Below, piece by piece: positions 1 through 9,884 of a DNA stretch of 34,477 nucleotides. How positions within the stretch are numbered: position 1 is the first letter of the stretch; every line of letters starts with the position of its first letter. This DNA comes from Liolophura sinensis. Taxonomy: Eukaryota > Mollusca > Polyplacophora > Chitonida > Chitonidae. The stretch covers positions 1-34,477 of the forward strand of contig NW_027018371.1 in the NCBI RefSeq assembly GCF_032854445.1. The letters are read 5' to 3'. The notes under the pieces were generated by a model. The model worked only from the letters and a program-made list of their open reading frames with translations. It had not been told where the DNA came from and made no database searches. The translations under genes were made by a program, and so were the position numbers.

Positions 1-551
1 TCTTACTTCTAAGTCCAAGACAATCTCAATGTCTTTATCTACGTGTAGAAAAAACCATACCATTTGTACATAAAAGACACAAGGTACTTGATACAGTCTG
101 CTGTAAAAAGTACAACTGACCACAGACCCACATGAATAAGGTGCCAAAAGATGCGGAATTGAGCCAGGTGTCGGCAGCTGTTGACAAATTGCAAATTTCC
201 CTGGTTTCCATGGAGTAAGAGCCGTTGTTGGGCACGTGATTATGACATAAATGATCATTGTCAATTGTCGCTACAGCCAAAAGTATTGGTCGGAGAGCAA
301 CGCGGATTGCACCATTCGATTCTCGTCACAAAATACGTCGGATTAGCCTCGTACTAGTAGCACTGGAACAGTTTTTCCACTTTTGCATTTTTGCCTGGTC
401 TTTTTGTTAATTGAAACCGGCTACACTGTACTCTGTACAATCGCGACTGGTCATTACTATATTCAACTTTTGACTATAAGTTATGTGCCCTTCGGTAGCC
501 CAGAAGACCTGAAATCTTTGGGCTAAGCCCATTTAACTCACCCAGCAATTG
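1..551. repeat. Monomer 1 (class a, 551 bp)
   Basis: Carries cataccat, acataaaagacac and the rare ccaggtgtcgg, all shared with monomers 5 and 10. It is two bases longer than standard: an extra A in the first A-run, an extra gt after atgatcatt, and one T lost in cgattctcg. Confidence 0.95.
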
Positions 552-1100
552 TCTTACTTCTAAGTCCAAGACAATCTCAATGTCTTTATCTACGTGTAGA
601 AAAACCACACCATTTGTACATAAAAAACACAAGGTACTTGATACAGTCTGCTGTAAAAAGTACAACTAAACACTGACCCACATTTATAAGGTGCCAAAAG
701 ATGCGGAATTGGGCCAGGCATCGGCAGCTGTTAAAAAATTGCAAATATCCCTGGTTTCCATGGAGTAAGAGCCGTTGCTGGGCACGTGATTATGACATCA
801 ATGATCATTGAATTGTCGCCACAGCCAAAAGTATTGGTCGGAGAGCAACGCGGTTTGCACCATTCGATTTCTCGTCACAAAATACGTCGGATTAGCCTCT
901 TACCAGCAGCACTGGAACAGTTTTTCCACTTTTGCATTTTTGCCTGGTCTTTTTGTTAATTGAAACCGGCTACACTGTACTCTGTACAATCGCGACTGGT
1001 CATTACTATATTCAACTTTTGACTATAAGTTATGTGCCCTTCGGTAGCCCAGAAGACGTCAAATCTTTGGGCTAAGCCCATTTAACTCACCCAGCAATTG
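552..1100. repeat. Monomer 2 (class c)
   Basis: Typical class c haplotype: ctaaacactg, gggccaggc, gttaaaaaattgc, aatatcc and tcgccac. It contains the 14-bp TCAATGATCATTGA palindrome and ends with the gacgtc tail. Appears the same as monomer 6. Confidence 0.95.
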
Positions 1101-1649
1101 CCTTACTTCTAAGTCCAAGACAATCTCAATGTCTTTATCTACGTGTAGAAAAACCATACCATTTGTACATGAAAAACACAAGGTACTTGATACAGTCTGC
1201 TGTAAAAAGTACAACTGAACACTGACCCACTTCAGTAAGGTGCCAAAAGATGCGGAGTTGAGCCAGGCATCGGCAGCTGTTGAAAAATTGCAAATTTCCC
1301 TGGTTTCCATGGAGTAAGAGCCGTTGCTACGCACTTTATTATGACATAAATGATCATTCAATTGTCGCTACAGCCAAAAGTATTGGTCGGAGAGCAACGC
1401 GGATTCCACCATTCGATTTCTCGTCACAAAATACGTCGGATTAGCCTCTTACTAGCAGCACTGGAACAGTTTTTCCACTTTTGCATTTTTGCCTGGTCTT
1501 TTTGTTAATTGAAACCGGCTACACTGTACTCTGTACAATCGCGACTGGTCATTACTATATTCAACTTTTGACTATAAGTTATGTGCCCTTCGGTAGCCCA
1601 GAAGACCTGAAATCTTTGGGCTAAGCCCATTTAACTCACCCAGCAATTG
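1101..1649. repeat. Monomer 3 (class b)
   Basis: Marked by cataccat, gcggagttgag and gctacgcactttatt, where the E-box is lost. It also has ggattccacc and a gacctg tail. Close partner of monomer 8. Confidence 0.95.
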
Positions 1650-2198
1650 CCTTACTTCTAAGTGCAAGACAATCTCAATGTCTTTATCCACGTGTAGAAA
1701 AACCACACCATTTGTACATGAAAAACACAAGGTACTTGATACAGTCTGCTGTAAAAAGTACAACTGACCACAGAACCACATGAATAAGGTGCCAAAAGAT
1801 GCGGAATTGAGCCAGGCATCGGCAGCTGTTGACAAATTGCAAATTTCCCTTGTTTCCATGGAGTAAGAGCCGTTGCTACGCACTTTATTATGACATAAAT
1901 GATCATTCAATTGTCGCTACAGCCAAAAGAATTGGTCGGAGAGCAACGCGGATTGCACCATTGGATTTCTCGTCACAAAATACGTCGGATTAGCCTCTTA
2001 CTAGTAGCACTGGAACAGTTTTTCCACTTTTGCATTTTTACCTGGTCTTTTTGTTAATTGAATTCGGCTACACTGTACTCTGTACAATCGCGACTGGTCA
2101 TTACTATATTCAACTTTTGACTATAAGTTATGTGCCCTTCGGTAGCCCAGAAGACGTCAAATCTTTGGGCCAAGCCCATTTAACTCACCCAGCAATTG
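1650..2198. repeat. Monomer 4 (class a)
   Basis: Marked by aagtgcaag, atccacgtgtag, cagaaccac, gcactttatt (no E-box), aaaagaattgg and an EcoRI-type gaattc near its 3' part. The loop of the terminal dyad is CAA rather than TAA. Partner of monomer 9. Confidence 0.95.
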
Positions 2199-2747
2199 TC
2201 TTACTTCTAAGTCCAAGACAATCTCAATGTCTTTATCTACGTGTAGAAAAACCATACCATTTGTACATAAAAGACACAAGGTACTTGATACAGTCTGCTG
2301 TAAAAAGTACAACTGACCACAGACCCACATGAATAAGGTGCCAAAAGATGCGGAATTGAGCCAGGTGTCGGCAGCTGTTGAAAAATTGCAAATTTCCCTG
2401 GTTTCCATGGAGTAAGAGCCGTTGTTGGGCACGTGATTATGACATAAATGATCATTCAATTGTCGCTACAGCCAAAAGTATTGGTCGGAGAGCAACGCGG
2501 ATTGCACCATTCGATTTCTCGTCACAAAATACGTCGGATTAGCCTCGTACTAGTAGCACTGGAACAGTTTTTCCACTTTTGCATTTTTGCCTGGTCTTTT
2601 TGTTAATTGAAACCGGCTACACTGTACTCTGTACAATCGCGACTGGTCATTACTATATTCAACTTTTGACTATAAGTTATGTGCCCTTCGGTAGCCCAGA
2701 AGACCTGAAATCTTTGGGCTAAGCCCATTTAACTCACCCAGCAATTG
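2199..2747. repeat. Monomer 5 (class a)
   Basis: Shares cataccat, acataaaagacac, ccaggtgtcgg, gttgttgggcacg and cctcgtactag with monomer 1. Its 3' half also matches the 3' half of monomer 19. Confidence 0.95.
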
Positions 2748-2978
2748 TCTTACTTCTAAGTCCAAGACAATCTCAATGTCTTTATCTACGTGTAGAAAAA
2801 CCACACCATTTGTACATAAAAAACACAAGGTACTTGATACAGTCTGCTGTAAAAAGTACAACTAAACACTGACCCACATTTATAAGGTGCCAAAAGATGC
2901 GGAATTGGGCCAGGCATCGGCAGCTGTTAAAAAATTGCAAATATCCCTGGTTTCCATGGAGTAAGAGCCGTTGCTGGG

Positions 2979-2986
2979 CACGTGAT
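2979..2986 (-). promoter_or_regulatory. E-box in ATCACGTG context (representative copy)
   Basis: CACGTGAT on the plus strand reads ATCACGTG on the minus strand. CACGTG is the canonical bHLH site. The 8-mer fits RTCACRTG, the budding-yeast centromere element CDEI bound by Cbf1. CACGTG is intact in 54 of 63 monomers by my reading and is changed in monomers 3, 4, 8, 9, 10, 26, 31, 50 and 58. Whether anything binds it here is unknown. Confidence 0.35.
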
Positions 2987-2993
2987 TATGACA

Positions 2994-3007
2994 TCAATGA
3001 TCATTGA
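2994..3007. repeat. 14-bp perfect palindrome TCAATGATCATTGA (representative)
   Basis: Seen complete in monomers 2, 6, 20, 22, 27, 35, 43, 48, 50, 52, 55 and 60. Most other copies keep only the inner AATGATCATT or ATGATCAT. It lies about 8 bp from the E-box, so the two dyads form one compact symmetric region. Confidence 0.9.
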
Positions 3008-3116
3008 ATTGTCGCCACAGCCAAAAGTATTGGTCGGAGAGCAACGCGGTTTGCACCATTCGATTTCTCGTCACAAAATACGTCGGATTAGCCTCTTACC
3101 AGCAGCACTGGAACAG

Positions 3117-3150
3117 TTTTTCCACTTTTGCATTTTTGCCTGGTCTTTTT
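3117..3150. other. T-tract cluster, possible intrinsic curvature (representative)
   Basis: Four runs of 4-5 T start at 3117, 3126, 3133 and 3146 and are conserved in nearly every monomer. A-runs on the same strand start at 2796, 2818, 2851 and 2929; the first three are 22 and 33 bp apart, near multiples of the helical repeat. Curvature is an inference from tract spacing, not a calculation. Confidence 0.5.
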
Positions 3151-3171
3151 GTTAATTGAAACCGGCTACAC

Positions 3172-3184
3172 TGTACTCTGTACA
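3172..3184. repeat. Inverted repeat TGTAC-TCT-GTACA (representative)
   Basis: Five-base arms around a 3-nt spacer, present in most monomers. In monomers 33 and 57 only the spacer changes (TAT). An arm is altered in monomers 12, 15, 26, 31, 36, 40, 54, 55, 58 and 61. Confidence 0.85.
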
Positions 3185-3263
3185 ATCGCGACTGGTCATT
3201 ACTATATTCAACTTTTGACTATAAGTTATGTGCCCTTCGGTAGCCCAGAAGACGTCAAATCTT

Positions 3264-3276
3264 TGGGCTAAGCCCA
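3264..3276. repeat. Inverted repeat TGGGC-TAA-GCCCA (representative)
   Basis: Five-base GC-rich arms with a 3-nt loop about 30 bp before the monomer boundary. Most variation falls in the loop (TAA, CAA, CAG, CAT). Arm changes occur in monomers 18, 43, 46, 51 and 59. Confidence 0.85.
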
Positions 3277-3296
3277 TTTAACTCACCCAGCAATTG

Positions 3297-3845
3297 CCTT
3301 ACTTCTAAGTCCAAGACAATCTCAATGTCTTTATCTACGTGTAGAAAAACCACACCATTTGTACGTGAAAAACACAAGGTACTTGATACAGTCTGCTGTA
3401 AAAAGTACAACTGAACACTGACCCACTTCAGTAAGGTGCCAAAAGATGCGGAATTGAGCCAGGCATCGGCAGCTGTTGAAAAATTGCAAATTTCCCTGGT
3501 TTCCATGGAGTAAGAGCCGTTGCTGGGCACGTGATTATGGCATAAATGATCATTCAATTGTCGCTACAGCCAAAAGTATTGGTCGGAGAAGAACGCAGAT
3601 TGCACCATTCGATTTATCGTCACAAAATACGTCGTATTAGCCTCTTACTAGTAGCACTGGAACAGTTTTTCCACTTTTGCATTTTTGCCTGGTCTTTTTG
3701 TTAATTGAAATCGGCTACACTGTACTCTGTACAATCGCGACTGGTCAATACTATATTCAACTTTTGACTATAAGTTATATGCCCTTCGGTCGCCCAGAAG
3801 ACGTCAAATCTTTGGGCTAAGCCCATTTAACTCACCCAGCAATTG
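3297..3845. repeat. Monomer 7 (class b)
   Basis: Marked by cacaccatttgtacgtg and ggcataaatg. Private changes include gagaagaacgcag, tttatcgtc, gtcgtattag, ggtcaatac and ttcggtcgccc. It sits between the two A-B and C-D blocks where the first copy of that order has no monomer. Confidence 0.95.
3481..3493. repeat. Inverted repeat AAATT-GCA-AATTT (representative, class a/b)
   Basis: Present where the monomer reads gaaaaattgcaaatttcc or gacaaattgcaaatttcc. Class c copies usually read aaatatcc, which breaks the right arm. Confidence 0.75.
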
Positions 3846-4394
3846 TCTTACTTCTAAGTCCAAGACAATCTCAATGTCTTTATCTACGTGTAGAAAAACC
3901 ATACCATTTGTACATGAAAAACACAAGGTACTTGATACAGTCTGCTGTAAAAAGTACAACTGAACACTGACCCACTTCAGTAAGGTGCCAAAAGATGCGG
4001 AGTTGAGCCAGGCATCGGCAGCTGTTGAAAAATTGCAAATTTCCCTGGTTTCCATGGAGTAAGAGCCGTTGCTACGCACTTTATTATGACATAAATGATC
4101 ATTCAATTGTCGCTACAGCCAAAAGTATTGGTCGGAGAGCACCGCGGATTCCACCATTCGATTTCTCGTCACAAAATACGTCGGATTAGCCTCTTACTAG
4201 CAGCACTGGAACAGTTTTTCCACTTTTGCATTTTTGCCTGGTCTTTTTGTTAATTGAAACCGGCTACACTGTACTCTGTACAATCGCGACTGGTCATTAC
4301 TATATTCAACTTTTGACTATAAGTTATGTGCCCTTCGGTAGCCCAGAAGACCTGAAATCTTTGGGCTAAGCCCATTTAACTCACCCAGCAATTG
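3846..4394. repeat. Monomer 8 (class b)
   Basis: Near copy of monomer 3, 2,745 bp downstream. It differs at its first base and at gagcaccgcgg. The E-box is lost in the same way (gcactttatt). Confidence 0.95.
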
Positions 4395-4943
4395 CCTTAC
4401 TTCTAAGTGCAAGACAATCTCAATGTCTTTATCCACGTGTAGAAAAACCACACCATTTGTACATGAAAAACACAAGGTACTTGATACAGTCTGCTGTAAA
4501 AAGTACAACTGACCACAGAACCACATGAATAAGGTGCCAAAAGATGCGGAATTGAGCCAGGCATCGGCAGCTGTTGACAAATTGCAAATTTCCCTTGTTT
4601 CCATGGAGTAAGAGCCGTTGCTACGCACTTTATTATGACATAAATGATCATTCAATTGTCGCTACAGCCAAAAGAATTGGTCGGAGAGCAACGCGGATTG
4701 CACCATTGGATTTCTCGTCACAAAATACGTCGGATTAGCCTCTTACTAGTAGCACTGGAACAGTTTTTCCACTTTTGCATTTTTACCTGGTCTTTTTGTT
4801 AATTGAATTCGGCTACACTGTACTCTGTACAATCGCGACTGGTCATTACTATATTCAACTTTTGACTATAAGTTATGTGCCCTTCGGTAGCCCAGAAGAC
4901 GTCAAATCTTTGGGCTAAGCCCATTTAACTCACCCAGCAATTG
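4395..4943. repeat. Monomer 9 (class a)
   Basis: Near copy of monomer 4, including atccacgtg, cagaaccac, gcactttatt and gaattc. It keeps TAA in the terminal dyad where monomer 4 has CAA. Confidence 0.95.
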
Positions 4944-5492
4944 TCTTACTTCTAAGTCCAAGACAATCTCAATGTCTTTATCTACGTGTAGAAAAACCAT
5001 ACCATTTGTACATAAAAGACACAAGGTACTTGATACAGTCTGCTGTAAAAAGTACAACTGACCACAGACCCACATGAATAAGGTGCCAAAAGATGCGGAA
5101 TTGAGCCAGGTGTCGGCAGCTGTTGAAAAATTGCAAATTTCCCTGGTTTCCATGGAGTAAGAGCCGTTGCTGGGTACGTGATTATGACATCAATGATCAT
5201 TCAATTGTCACTACAGCCAAAAGTATTGGTCGGAGAGCAACGCGGTTTGCACCATTCGATTTGTCGTCACAAAATACGTCGGATTAGCCTCTTACCAGCA
5301 GCACTGGAACAATTTTTCCAATTTTGCATTTTTGCCTGGTCTTTTTGTTAATTGAAATCGGCTACACTGTACTCTGTACAATCGCGACTGGTCATTACTA
5401 TATTTAACTTTTGACGATAAGTTATGTGCCCTTCGGTAGCCAAGAAGACGTCAAATCTTTGGGCCAAGCCCATTTAACTCAACCAGCAATTG
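4944..5492. repeat. Monomer 10 (class a, mosaic)
   Basis: The 5' part (cataccat, aaaagacac, ccaggtgtcgg) matches monomer 5. The 3' part (ttgtcgtcac, tatttaacttttgacgat, gccaagaagacgtc, tcaaccag) matches monomer 17. The switch lies between about 5113 and 5170. The E-box is changed to TACGTG. Confidence 0.93.
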
Positions 5493-6041
5493 CCTTACTT
5501 CTAAGTCCAAGACAATCTCAATGTCTTTATCTACGTGTAGAAAAACCACACCATTTGTACATGAAAAACACAAGGTACTTGATACAGTCTGCTGTAAAAA
5601 GTACAACTGAACACTGACCCACTTCAGTAAGGTGCCAAAAGATGCGGAATTGAGCCAGACATCGGCAGCTGTTGAAAAATTGCAAATTTCCCTTGTTTCC
5701 ATGGAGTAAGAGCCGTTGCTGGGCACGTGATTATGACATCAATGATTATTGAATTGGCGCCACAGCCAAAAGTATTGGTCGGAGAGCAACGCGGTTTGCA
5801 CCATTCGATTTCTCGTCAAAAAATACGTCGGATTAGCCTCTTACCAGCAGCACTGGAACAGTTTTTCCACTTTTGCATTTTTGCCTGGTCTTTTTGTTAA
5901 TTGAAATCGGCTACACTGTACTCTGTACAATCGCGACTGGTCATTACTATATTCAACTTTTGACTATAAGTTATGTGCCCTTTGGTAGCCCAGAAGACCT
6001 AAAATCTTTGGGCTAAGCCCATTTAACTCACCCAGCAATTG
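5493..6041. repeat. Monomer 11 (class b)
   Basis: Has ccagacatcgg, cccttgtttcc, tgattattgaattggcgcc, cgtcaaaaaatacg and a gaccta tail. Its 3' half matches monomer 18. Confidence 0.95.
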
Positions 6042-6589
6042 TCTTACTTCTAAGTCCTACACAATCTCAATGTCTTTATCTACGTGTAGAAAAACCACAC
6101 CATTTGTACATAAAAAACACAAGGTACTTGATACAGTCTGCTGTAAAAAGTACAACTCACCACAGGCCCACATGAATAAGGTGCCAAAAGATGCGGAATT
6201 GAGCCAGGCATCGGCAGCTGTTGACAAATTGCAAATTTCCCTGGTTCCATGGAGTAAGAGCCGTTGCTGGGCACGTGATTATGACATCAATGATTATTGA
6301 ATTGGCGCCACAGCCAAAAGTATTGGTCGGAGAGCAACGCGGTTTGCACCATTCGATTTCTCGTCACAAAATACGTCGGATTAGCCTCTTACCAGCAGCA
6401 CTGGAACAGTTTTTCCACTTTTGCATTTTTGCCTGGTCTTTTTGTTAATTGAAATCGGCTACACTGTAGTCTGTACAATCGCGACTGGTCATTACTATAT
6501 TCAACTTTTGACTATAAGTTATGTGCCCTTCGGTAGCCCAGAAGACGTCAAATCTTTGGGCTAAGCCCATTTAACTCACCCAGCAATTG
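6042..6589. repeat. Monomer 12 (class a, 548 bp)
   Basis: Has aagtcctacacaatc and caccacaggccc, shared with monomer 19 (and partly 16). One T is lost in ctggttccatgg. It also has tgattattgaattggcgcc and ctgtagtctg. Confidence 0.95.
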
Positions 6590-7139
6590 CTTTACTTCTA
6601 AGTCCAAGAAAATCTCAATGTCTTTATCTACGTGTAGAAAAACCACACCATTTGTACATGAAAAACACAAGGTACTTGATACAGTCTGCTGTAAAAAGTA
6701 CAACCTGAACACTGACCCACTTCAGTAAGGTGCCAAAAGATTTGGAATTGAGCCAGACATCGGCAGCTGTTGACAAATTGCAAATATCCCTGGTTTCCAT
6801 GGAGTAAGAGCCGTTGCTACGCACGTGATTATGGCATAAATGATCATTGAATTGTCGCTACAGCCAAAAGTATTGGTCGGAGAGCAACGCGGTTTGCACC
6901 TTTCGATTTTTCGTCACAAAATACGTCGGATTAGCCTCTTACTAGTAGCACTGGAACAGTTTTTCCACTTTTGCATTTTTGCCTGGTCTTTTTGTTAATT
7001 GAAACCGGCTACACTGTACTCTGTACAATCGCGACTGGTCATTAATATATTTAACTTTTGACGATAAGTTATGTGCCCTTCGGTAGCCAAGAAGACGTCA
7101 AATCTTTGGGCTAAGCCCATTTAAGTCACCCAGCAATTG
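6590..7139. repeat. Monomer 13 (class b, 550 bp)
   Basis: Begins ctttacttct. Has aagaaaatc, an extra C in caacctgaac, agatttggaattg, ctacgcacgtg, cacctttcgatttttcg, tattaatatatttaac and ttaagtcac. Related to monomers 24 and 29. Confidence 0.95.
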
Positions 7140-7688
7140 CCTTACTTCTAAGTCCAAGACAATCTCAATGTCTTTATCTACGTGTAGAAAAACCACACCA
7201 TTTGTATGTGAAAAACACAAGGTACTTGATACAGTCTGCTGTAAAAAGTACAACTGAACACTGACCCACTTCAGTAAGGTGCCAAAAGATGCGGAATTGA
7301 GCCAGACATCGGCAGCTGTTGAAAAATTGCAAATTTCCCTGGTTTCCATGGAGTAAGAGCCGTTGCTGGGCACGTGAATATGGCATAAATGATCATTCAA
7401 TTGTCACTACAGCCAAAAGTATTGGTCGGAGAGCAACGCGGTTTGCACCATTCGATTTCTCGTCACAAAATACGTCGGATTAGCCTCTTACCAGCAGCAC
7501 TGGAACAGTTTTTCCACTTTTGCATTTTTGCCTGGTCTTTTTGTTAATTGAAATCGGCTACACTGTACTCTGTACAATCGCGACTGGTCATTACTATATT
7601 CAACTTTTGACTATAAGTTATGTGCCCTTCGGTAGCCCAGAAGACCTGAAATCTTTGGGCTAAGCCCATTTAACTCACCCAGCAATTG
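7140..7688. repeat. Monomer 14 (class b)
   Basis: Has tttgtatgtg, ccagacatcgg and cacgtgaatatgg. Related to monomers 25 and 30, from which it differs at ccctggtttcc. Confidence 0.95.
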
Positions 7689-8237
7689 TCTTACTTCTAA
7701 GTCCAAGACAATCTCAATGTCTTTATCTACGTGTAGAAAAACCAGACCATTTGTACGTGAAAAACACAAGGTACTTGATACAGTCTGCTGTAAAAAGTAC
7801 AACTAAACACTGACCCACATTTATAAGGTGCCAAAAGATGCGGAATTGGAACAGGCATCGGCAGCTGTTAAAAAATTGCAAATATCCCTGGTTTCCATGG
7901 AGTAAGAGCCGTTGCTGGGCACGTGATTATGACATCAATGATTATTGAATTGGCGCCACAGCCAAAAGTATTGGTCGGAGAGCAACGCGGTTTGCACCAT
8001 TCGATTTCTCGTCACAAAATACGTCGGATTAGCCTCTTACCAGCAGCACTGGAACAGTTTTTCCACTTTTGCATTTTTGCCTGGTCTTTTTGTTAATTGA
8101 AATCGGCTACACTGTAGTCTGTACAATCGCGACTGGTCATTACTATATTCAACTTTTGACTATAAGTTATGTGCCCTTCGGTAGCCCAGAAGACCTAAAA
8201 TCTTTGGGCTAAGCCCATTTAACTCACCCAGCAATTG
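7689..8237. repeat. Monomer 15 (class c)
   Basis: Has cagaccatttgtacgtg, ggaattggaacagg, tgattattgaattggcgcc, ctgtagtctg and a gaccta tail. Related to monomers 26 and 31. Confidence 0.95.
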
Positions 8238-8787
8238 TCTTACTTCTAAGTCCTACACAATCTCAATGTCTTTATCTACGTGTAGAAAAACCACACCATT
8301 TGTACATAAAAAACACAAGGTACTTGATACAGTCTGCTGTAAAAAGTACAACTGACCACAGGCCCACATGAATAAGGTGCCAAAAGATGCGGAGTTGAGC
8401 CAGGCATCGGCAGCTGTTGAAAAATTGCAAATTTCCCTGGTTTCCATGGAGTAAGAGCCGTTGCTGGGCACGTGACTAAGATATAAATGATCATTCAATT
8501 GTCACTACAGCCAAAAGTATTGGTCGGAGAGCAACGCGGTTTGCACCATTCGATTTCTCGTCACAAAATACGTCGGATTAGCCTCTTACCAGCAGCAACT
8601 GGAACAGTTTTTCCACTTTTGCATTTTTACCTGGTCTTTTTGATAATTGAAATCGGCTACACTGTACTCTGTACAATCGCGACTGGTCATTACTATATTC
8701 AACTTTTGACTATAAGTTATGTGCCCTTCAGTAGCCCAGAAGACGTCAAATCTTTGGGCTAAGCCCATTTAACTCACCCAGCAATTG
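8238..8787. repeat. Monomer 16 (class a, 550 bp)
   Basis: Has cctacacaatc, gaccacaggccc, gcggagttg, cacgtgactaagatat, an extra A in agcaactgg, tttttgataattg and cttcagtagccc. The extra base joins two plus-strand ORF segments that are normally out of frame. Confidence 0.95.
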
Positions 8788-9335
8788 TCTTACTTCTAAG
8801 TCCAAGACAATCTCAATGTCTTTATCTACGTGTAGAAAAACCATACCATTTGTACATAAAAAACACAAGGTACTTGATACAGTCTGCTGTAAAAAGTACA
8901 ACTGACCTCAGACCCACATGAATAAGGTGCCAAAAGATGCGGAATTGAGCCAGGTATCGGCAGCTGTTGAAAAATTGCAAATTTCCCTGGTTTCCATGGA
9001 GTAAGAGCCGTTGCTGGGCACGTGATTATGACATAAATGATCATTCAATTGTCACTACAGCCAAAAGTATTGGTCGGAGAGCAACGCGGTTTGCACCATT
9101 CGATTTGTCGTCACAAAATACGTCGGATTAGCCTCTTACCAGCAGCACTGGAACAATTTTCCACTTTTGCATTTTTGCCTGGTCTTTTTGTTAATTGAAA
9201 CCGGCTACACTGTACTCTGTACAATCGCGACTGGTCATTACTATATTTAACTTTTGACGATAAGTTATGTGCCCTTCGGTAGCCAAGAAGACGTCAAATC
9301 TTTGGGCTAAGCCCATTTAACTCAACCAGCAATTG
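8788..9335. repeat. Monomer 17 (class a, 548 bp)
   Basis: Has cataccat, gacctcagac and caggtatcgg. One T is lost in gaacaattttcc. Its 3' half matches monomer 10. Confidence 0.95.
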
Positions 9336-9884
9336 CCTTACTTCTAAGTCCCAAGACAATCTCAATGTCTTTATCTTCGTGTAGAAAAACCACACCATTT
9401 GTACGTGAAAAACACAAGGTACTTGATACAGTCTGCTGTAAAAAGTACAACTGAACACTGATTCACTTCAGTAAGGTGCCAAAAGATGCGGAATTGAGCC
9501 AGGCATCGGCAGCTGTTGACAAATTGCAAATTTCCCTGGTTTCCATGGAGTAAGAGCCGTTGCTGGGCACGTGATTATGACATCAATGATTATTGAATTG
9601 GCGCCACAGCCAAAAGTATTGGTCGGAGAGCAACGCGGTTTGCACCATTCGATTTCTCGTCACAAAATACGTCGGATTAGCCTCTTACCAGCAGCACTGG
9701 AACAGTTTTTCCACTTTTGCATTTTTGCCTGGTCTTTTTGTTAATTGAAATCGGCTACACTGTACTCTGTACAATCGCGACTGGTCATTACTATATTCAA
9801 CTTTTGACTATAAGTTATGTGCCCTTCGGTAGCCCAGAAGACCTAAAATCTTTGGCTAAGCCCATTTAACTCACCCAGCAATTG
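9336..9884. repeat. Monomer 18 (class b)
   Basis: An extra C in gtcccaagac and a lost G in tttggctaagc cancel in length. Also has atcttcgtgtag and ctgattcac. The 3' half matches monomer 11. Confidence 0.95.

Larger units (their letters stand above)
1101..2367. repeat. Local block C-D-A', first copy (pairs with 3846-5112)
   Basis: Monomers 3, 4 and the 5' part of 5 share a chain of rare variants with monomers 8, 9 and 10 at an offset of exactly 2,745 bp (five monomers). I noticed three differences: the first base, acaacg/accgcg near 4140, and the TAA/CAA change in the dyad. The end is set by the switch inside monomer 10 and is approximate. Confidence 0.85.
2748..3296. repeat. Monomer 6 (class c; used here as reference copy)
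   Basis: Exactly 549 bp, about 42% GC by hand count, 18 CpGs. It carries all class c markers and intact copies of the conserved motifs. Its tail is gacgtc. Confidence 0.95.
3846..5112. repeat. Local block C-D-A', second copy
   Basis: Downstream partner of 1101-2367. The match to monomer 5 continues at least to ccaggtgtcgg at about 5112 and has ended by 5170. Confidence 0.85.

Noticed and set aside
1320-1340. AATAAA polyadenylation signal on the minus strand
   Set aside because: It arises only in monomers 3, 4, 8 and 9 through gcactttatt, with no gene for it to serve.
2889-3034. Internal subrepeat based on ccaaaagatgcgg and ccaaaagtattgg
   Set aside because: Only about eight bases match exactly, 132 bp apart, and the flanks do not align. 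This is not enough to claim the monomer arose by internal duplication.
3031-3121. tRNA-like or Pol III unit: A-box-like tggtcggagag, B-box-like cattcgatttc, then a T5 run
   Set aside because: The A box has a mismatch, the bases around ttcgatt cannot form a T-arm stem, and the A-B spacing is short. Chance similarity is more likely.
3172-3184. Steroid hormone response element
   Set aside because: The 3-nt-spaced dyad has half-sites in the wrong order and sequence for AGAACA-N3-TGTTCT.
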